From positions 1 through 8,333 of the forward strand of contig JAUWBP010000038.1 of NCBI GenBank assembly GCA_030601665.1: a stretch of DNA of 8,333 bases, written 5' to 3'. Source of the stretch: Hadesarchaea archaeon (GTDB taxonomy: Archaea > Hadarchaeota > Hadarchaeia > Hadarchaeales > Hadarchaeaceae). The notes under the pieces were generated by a model. That model saw nothing but the letters and a program-made list of their open reading frames with translations. It made no database searches and was not told where the DNA came from. The position numbers and the translations under genes were made by a program. Below, one piece after another: positions 4,867 to 8,333 of the stretch (the stretch's first letter is position 1; every line of letters starts with the position of its first letter).

Positions 4867-5682
4867 ATGGCATGCCGGGACCTGCTCATGCGAGCCAGCG
4901 TTAGCGATGTGATGCAACCCTGCTCTGTTTTCGTCAGCTCACACGATCTCGTCACCCGGGCTCGGGCGATCATGCGCTCGAGCGGCTTTCGAACCCTTCC
5001 CGTCATCGATGGAGGGCGGCTCGAGGGTATCATCACCGCCCGCCAGATTATTCGCATCACCTCAACCCGCTCCAACATCCCAGTCGCAGGTATCATGTTT
5101 CCACCCCGGCTCATCGCAACTCCCGCCAGCAACCTGGTCGAGCTCGCTAGGGATATGGTCAAGCTTGGAATCTCAAACGTACCCGTGGCCCAGAGCTACA
5201 GCGATAAGACCGTGATCGGACTCATAAGGTTGGATGGCATCCTCAAAAAAATCGCGGGTGGGATGAAGTCGAAGCCCACGGTTGGTGACATCATGACCCG
5301 AAATGTCGTAACCTGCAAGCAGGACGACAAAATATCTCACGCCTGGAGCACCATGGAACAAAATCGCTACTCGGGTCTGCCCGTCACGCGCTACGACAAG
5401 CAAAAACATAAGCTCGAGGTCATAGGTATGGTAACACGATCTGACATCATTCGCTCGGGAACAATCCGATTGGCGGGGGAATCGGTGAAAGGGGGGCGAT
5501 CACCCACCAAAGTGCGAAGCCTCATGCGCACCCCCGCGATAACTGCCACCTCAAACATGCCCGTCGCCGAAGCGATCGAAGTCATGCTCCGACGCAACGT
5601 GGGCAGGCTCCCAGTCGTCGATGAGGGCAATCTCGTGGGGATCATAAGCCGCTCCAATGTCATAAGAGCGGCATGTGGGTGA
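4867..5682 (+). CDS. Four-CBS-domain (double Bateman) protein, two motifs degenerate
   Basis: This 271-aa protein is built only of CBS motifs: about 11-65, 72-128, 138-198 and 214-268. It would sense adenine nucleotides or a similar ligand. The terminal signature GxxTxxD is intact in CBS3 (GMVTRSD, D193) and nearly so in CBS2 (GLIRLD, D123). CBS1 has Q60 (GIITARQ) and CBS4 has N264 (GIISRSN) instead of Asp. Each of its two modules thus has one standard and one altered site, which may mean asymmetric binding or a structural role. The ATG at 4867 starts 8 nt after the previous stop; an internal ATG at 4888 (MRASVSDVM) would remove seven unconserved residues and is a fair alternative. A hydrophilic loop at 172-185 (RYDKQKHKLE) is longer than in the other CBS motifs here. 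Confidence 0.88.
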   Translation: MACRDLLMRASVSDVMQPCSVFVSSHDLVTRARAIMRSSGFRTLPVIDGGRLEGIITARQIIRITSTRSNIPVAGIMFPPRLIATPASNLVELARDMVKLGISNVPVAQSYSDKTVIGLIRLDGILKKIAGGMKSKPTVGDIMTRNVVTCKQDDKISHAWSTMEQNRYSGLPVTRYDKQKHKLEVIGMVTRSDIIRSGTIRLAGESVKGGRSPTKVRSLMRTPAITATSNMPVAEAIEVMLRRNVGRLPVVDEGNLVGIISRSNVIRAACG

Positions 5683-5686
5683 TGGG

Positions 5687-6586
5687 ATGCGAAGATTTCC
5701 CCACTACAAGTCCATTAAGCGTGGACCGCTGGCTTTCGAGTCGAAACTCCACCGGGAGGAAGGAAACATAATGCCCCTCGCGCGAAAAACCGTGATAACG
5801 GTCCCACCGACGACGCGGATAAAAGATGCAGCTGAGCTTATGGTCGGGAAGGGTGTGCGAAGGTTACCCGTAGCGAGCCCCGGCACCAAAAAACTCATGG
5901 GTATCGTCCGCACGCGCGACATCATCGACTTCTTGGGCGGGGGTGAAAAATTCAAGATTGTGCAGGTGAAGTTGAAGGGTAACTTTTTCGCCGCGGCTAA
6001 CGAGCCTGTGCGAACGATCATGTCCAAGCGGGTGATCCACGGCACCACCGATATGTCGATAATCGATGCAGCGAGGCTCCTCCTTCGAACCGGTGCCGGT
6101 GGTGTGCCCATCCTCGACGGGCGCGAGCAGATTGCTGGTATCGTTTCCGAGCGTGATTTCATCTCCTACGTGCCAGCCACGACCGGAACCCCCGTGAGCT
6201 ACCACATGACCCGCCACGTAATCACTGCGGGACCCGAGCTTCAAATTCGTGAAGCCGCTCGAAGGATGATTTCCCGAGGGGTTCGCCGTCTACCCGTGGT
6301 GCGCGAACGAGAGCTGGTCGGTATCGTCACGAGCGTCGACATCCTTCAATACTTCGGGACGAGCAAGGTGTTCGAGCACATGCTCTCGCAACGCTTGGAC
6401 GAGGCGATGTCTGTGGGTATTAAAGAGATAATGACTTGCGACGTGCTGACCGTGGCACCCGAGACCGACCTCGGCGAGGCCGCGGGGCTCATGCGCGAGC
6501 GGGGCTGCGGTTGCTTGCCCGTGATCGAGCGAGGTGAACTCAGGGGGATAATAACCGAGCGCGACATGCTGGAGTTGTTGATTTGA
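5687..6586 (+). CDS. Four-CBS-domain protein with conserved N-terminal extension
   Basis: This is a 299-aa protein from the ATG at 5687. GGGTGAT just upstream favours this start; a GTG at 5675, overlapping the previous stop, would add four residues. A basic N-terminal tail of about 26 residues (including PHYKSIKRGPLAFESKL) leads into four CBS motifs at about 27-82, 106-162, 169-224 and 244-298. All four signature Asp residues are present: GIVRTRD (D78), GIVSERD (D157), GIVTSVD (D218), GIITERD (D293). The GPLAFE lead-in and the segment between CBS1 and CBS2 (FLGGGEKFKIV and KGNFFAAANEPVR) resemble, from memory, a recurrent archaeal four-CBS family, so this gene may be the ancestral-type member. 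No catalytic domain is present. It ends in a 4-nt TTGA overlap with the next gene, a sign of translational coupling. Confidence 0.9.
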   Translation: MRRFPHYKSIKRGPLAFESKLHREEGNIMPLARKTVITVPPTTRIKDAAELMVGKGVRRLPVASPGTKKLMGIVRTRDIIDFLGGGEKFKIVQVKLKGNFFAAANEPVRTIMSKRVIHGTTDMSIIDAARLLLRTGAGGVPILDGREQIAGIVSERDFISYVPATTGTPVSYHMTRHVITAGPELQIREAARRMISRGVRRLPVVRERELVGIVTSVDILQYFGTSKVFEHMLSQRLDEAMSVGIKEIMTCDVLTVAPETDLGEAAGLMRERGCGCLPVIERGELRGIITERDMLELLI

Positions 6587-7440
6587 AGGTAGCCGATGTA
6601 ATGAGCTCGCCCGTGATGGCAATCACACCCGCTGACCCAGTTGCGCGCGCGAAGAATTTGATGCTCCGCTACAGGGTCAAGCGCCTCGTGGTCATCGACC
6701 GGGGTAAGCCAATCGGCGTCGTCTCGATGCGCGACCTCGCCGAACGCTTGGGCAGGGGCACATCGACTTGGCGCCACCGCCCGATCGACCACATCCCGGT
6801 GGCGCGGGTGATGAGTGGAGGTCTCGTGGGCGTGGCGCCCGGGACCGACTTGGGAAAGGCAGCCAAACTCATGCTCCGCCATGGGATAAGCAGCCTCGTC
6901 GTGCTCGATGGGAAGAAGCTCGCGGGCATTGTGACCAAAACTGACCTGACGAGATACTTCGCTAAGCAACTCGGGGGGCGCGCTAAAGTCAGGGAGCTCA
7001 TGAGTACCGACATCGTGACGGTCAACCGAATGCACTCGTTGGCGCATGTGGTTGAGCTCATGGGGAAACACGGGATAAGCCGTGTGATTGTCGCTGAGGG
7101 CAAGAAACCCATCGGCATCGTAACCGAGAGCGATGTCGCCTTGACCCAACTGGAGAAGCCTGCCAAGGGGATTCGGCAGCGAAGGGTTCGCTATACTCGA
7201 AAAGCAGAACGAGCCGACCGACCCCGCTATCGCTACGTGAATTACGGCGCCTTGCTGACTGCCGATGACGTGATGAAGCCCGGGTTGCTGACCATCGGAG
7301 GTGAGGAAGATGTTGCCCGCGCGGCGAGCCTGATGCTCGAGCACGGGATAAGCGGGCTTTCCGTGGTTGAGGATGAACAGTTGGTCGGCATCCTGACCAA
7401 GACCGACCTCGCGAAGGGTGTCGCCAAGCTAGGTGTCTGA
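6583..7440 (+). CDS. Four-CBS-domain protein with highly basic linker
   Basis: This 285-aa protein starts at a TTG inside the TTGA overlap with the upstream stop, with GGAG 8 nt before it. CBS1 is at about 1-57, CBS2 71-127, CBS3 134-190 and CBS4 225-282. All four signatures keep Asp: GVVSMRD (D51), GIVTKTD (D121), GIVTESD (D184), GILTKTD (D275). Between CBS3 and CBS4 lies a linker with 12 Lys/Arg in 26 residues (192-217) plus several Tyr, unlike anything in its neighbours; it could touch nucleic acid, a membrane surface or an acidic partner. CBS2, CBS3 and CBS4 share an HGIS motif whose Gly-Ile-Ser part is written with identical codons (GGGATAAGC), which hints at internal duplication. The following gene starts on the base after this stop. 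Confidence 0.9.
   Translation: MKVADVMSSPVMAITPADPVARAKNLMLRYRVKRLVVIDRGKPIGVVSMRDLAERLGRGTSTWRHRPIDHIPVARVMSGGLVGVAPGTDLGKAAKLMLRHGISSLVVLDGKKLAGIVTKTDLTRYFAKQLGGRAKVRELMSTDIVTVNRMHSLAHVVELMGKHGISRVIVAEGKKPIGIVTESDVALTQLEKPAKGIRQRRVRYTRKAERADRPRYRYVNYGALLTADDVMKPGLLTIGGEEDVARAASLMLEHGISGLSVVEDEQLVGILTKTDLAKGVAKLGV
6883..7353 (+). repeat. Three identical GGGATAAGC segments in corresponding CBS positions
   Basis: The nonamer occurs at 6883-6891, 7072-7080 and 7345-7353, each encoding Gly-Ile-Ser of the HGIS motif in CBS2, CBS3 and CBS4 of one gene, with the less favoured ATA codon each time. It is dispersed similarity within coding DNA, not a tandem array. Confidence 0.5.
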
Positions 7441-8235
7441 ATGCGTGTAAACCAAATCATGAGCTCGCCAGTCGTGACACTGGACAAGGACCAGCCCCTA
7501 TCGAACGCAATCGACCTTATGCAACGGAATGAGATTTCTCGCCTCGTGGTGCTTCAGGCGGGCAAAATCGTGGGCATGATCACCGAGAAGGATGTAGCGC
7601 GCGAACTTGGGTCGAGTGCCGCCTATCGCTTGCCCCCGGGGCGGATGCACGTTTCGAACGTGATGGCCTCGAACCCGATTACGGTTGCCCCCGACGTCAT
7701 GGCAAAGCGTGTGGCGGAGATCATGCTCGACCACGACGTGAGCGGGCTACCAGTGGTCGAAGGTGAAGATCTCACGGGGATCGTGACAAAGCTCGACTTC
7801 GCGAAGGTGTGCTCTGGGTACGATGAGGTCTACGTGGGGCAGGTGATGCAGGCTAGCCCGAGGACCATCTCGCCCGGCGATCGGGTCATCCACGCACGCC
7901 GACTGTTGTTCGACGAGAATTTGATCGGACTTCCCGTGGTTGAAGGAGACAAGCTCGTCGGGATCGTGACCATGCGAAACGTGGCGATGAAGTTGGCCGC
8001 CTTTCAGAAGGTCGTTCCGGATCGGTACAAGAGCGAGCGCATCCGAAACTTGCTCGTCGAGGACATCATGACCCAGCCAGCCACGACGACGCGAACCGAC
8101 GCCAGGCTCTCCAAGGTCTCGCAGCTGATGCTCGAGCGACGATTCTCCGGCCTTCCCGTGCTGAACCTAGATGGAGAGCTGGTGGGGCTGCTGACGAAGA
8201 CCCAGCTCACCCAGGTAGCGCGGGAGCGACTTTAA
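7441..8235 (+). CDS. Four-CBS-domain protein, second module lacks the ligand Asp
   Basis: This 264-aa protein is the last gene of the operon. CBS motifs lie at about 1-56, 70-124, 130-186 and 204-262. CBS1 (GMITEKD, D51) and CBS2 (GIVTKLD, D119) have the standard signature. CBS3 ends GIVTMRN (N180) and CBS4 GLLTKTQ (Q255), so the whole second module has lost both acidic residues. Ligand binding may be confined to the first module, leaving the second for dimer or partner contacts. The opening MRVNQIMSSPVVTL is closely similar to the start of the preceding protein (MKVADVMSSPVMAI), suggesting the two arose by tandem gene duplication. The ATG directly follows the upstream TGA, with AGGTGT overlapping that stop region as a possible ribosome binding site. 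A T tract 8 nt after its stop may end the transcript. Confidence 0.9.
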   Translation: MRVNQIMSSPVVTLDKDQPLSNAIDLMQRNEISRLVVLQAGKIVGMITEKDVARELGSSAAYRLPPGRMHVSNVMASNPITVAPDVMAKRVAEIMLDHDVSGLPVVEGEDLTGIVTKLDFAKVCSGYDEVYVGQVMQASPRTISPGDRVIHARRLLFDENLIGLPVVEGDKLVGIVTMRNVAMKLAAFQKVVPDRYKSERIRNLLVEDIMTQPATTTRTDARLSKVSQLMLERRFSGLPVLNLDGELVGLLTKTQLTQVARERL

Positions 8236-8242
8236 CACCAAC

Positions 8243-8250
8243 ATTTTTAG
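8243..8250 (+). promoter_or_regulatory. TATA box of tRNA-Gly, overlapping a possible terminator of the CBS operon
   Basis: ATTTTTAG has its centre near 8247 and predicts initiation near 8273, one base before the tRNA. The five T residues at 8244-8248, 8 nt after the stop of the last CBS gene, could also serve as its terminator. Confidence 0.45.
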
Positions 8251-8273
8251 ATTTCATGCCAAGTTGTTATCGT

Positions 8274-8333
8274 GCGGCCGTGGTCCAGCCTGGTTAAAGC
8301 TAAGCGCTGCCAAAGGACTCAGGCTTCCCATGC
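8274..8333 (+). tRNA. tRNA-Gly (CCC), partial, with D-loop intron
   Basis: This is the 5' part of a tRNA gene cut by the window edge. The 5' acceptor strand is GCGGCCG, followed by TG. The D stem is GTCC (8283-8286) with GGAC (8315-8318). After T26 come the anticodon stem strand CAGGC (8320-8324) and loop TTCCCAT, giving anticodon CCC at 8327-8329; the last two bases GC begin the returning stem strand. The D loop as written is 28 nt; removing 8297-8314 gives the ordinary AGCCTGGTTA loop. Identity rests on the anticodon alone, because the 3' half is missing. Confidence 0.85.
8297..8314 (+). other. 18-nt non-canonical intron in the D loop of tRNA-Gly
   Basis: A splicing structure can be drawn. 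TGGT (8291-8294) pairs with GCCA (8309-8312) with one G-T pair. The 3-nt bulges are TAA (8295-8297) and AAG (8313-8315), each cut after the second base. The intron is closed by AGC (8298-8300) with GCT (8306-8308) around a 5-nt loop. The outer helix is weak, so it is a relaxed BHB. Splicing joins GGTTA to GGAC, the usual sequence here. Confidence 0.75.

Noticed and set aside
6346..7344. 332-codon open frame on the minus strand across the CBS genes
   Set aside because: It is antisense to two well-supported CBS genes, His/Asp-rich in the way reverse-frame translations of GC-rich DNA are, has no promoter or ribosome binding site, and crosses their junction.
4328..8235. CRISPR-like or tandem DNA repeats suggested by recurrent GTGACC/GATCGT-type words
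   Set aside because: The repetition is at the protein level, from CBS motifs of about 60 residues with diverged DNA; there are no regular identical repeats or spacers.
4054..8333. Integrated mobile element between the two tRNA genes
   Set aside because: No integrase, no attachment-site duplication of a tRNA end, and no terminal repeats were found.

Overview
The window is from an archaeon. Three things support this. Several genes have a TATA box about 25-30 nt before the start codon and little or no leader. Both tRNA genes carry introns that fit bulge-helix-bulge (BHB) splicing. The triosephosphate isomerase is of the short archaeal type and the signal peptidase is of the Ser-His-Asp (Sec11/SipW) type. 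Starts are mixed (ATG, GTG, TTG). By eye, the left 1.5 kb is more AT-rich than the rest. No gene fixes the lineage. The intron set and the CBS-rich operon would suit a deep-branching thermophile such as a Hadarchaeota-like archaeon, but that is only a suspicion.

Layout. Positions 1-117 hold no gene. On the minus strand, 118-1403 carries a secreted or membrane-anchored beta-rich protein of unknown family, whose reading frame opens with a small zinc ribbon, followed downstream by an ER/SipW-type signal peptidase I. Divergent from these is a winged-helix regulator (1538-2176) resembling AbiEi antitoxins. It converges on tpiA (triosephosphate isomerase, 2188-2868, minus). An almost symmetrical TATA element at 2899-2911 separates tpiA from a divergent major facilitator transporter (2935-4053). 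The transporter's stop codon abuts the CCA end of an oppositely oriented elongator tRNA-Met with a 45-nt intron (4054-4177, minus).

The right half (4328-8235) is one tight five-gene operon made almost entirely of CBS domains. Gene 1 has two CBS motifs plus a C-terminal zinc ribbon, and the next four genes have four CBS motifs each, giving 18 motifs or nine Bateman modules. Junctions range from a 4-nt overlap to 8 nt. None of the five carries an enzyme, channel or transporter domain. Family knowledge suggests adenine-nucleotide (AMP/ADP/ATP, SAM or NAD) sensing. The likely outputs are the zinc ribbon of the first protein, a strongly basic linker in the fourth, or partner proteins outside the window. 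Four of the 18 motifs have lost the usual ribose-binding Asp.

A tRNA-Gly(CCC) gene follows the operon and runs off the right edge. It has an 18-nt insertion in the D loop that looks like a non-canonical archaeal intron. The two intron-bearing tRNA genes bracket the CBS operon and point away from it.
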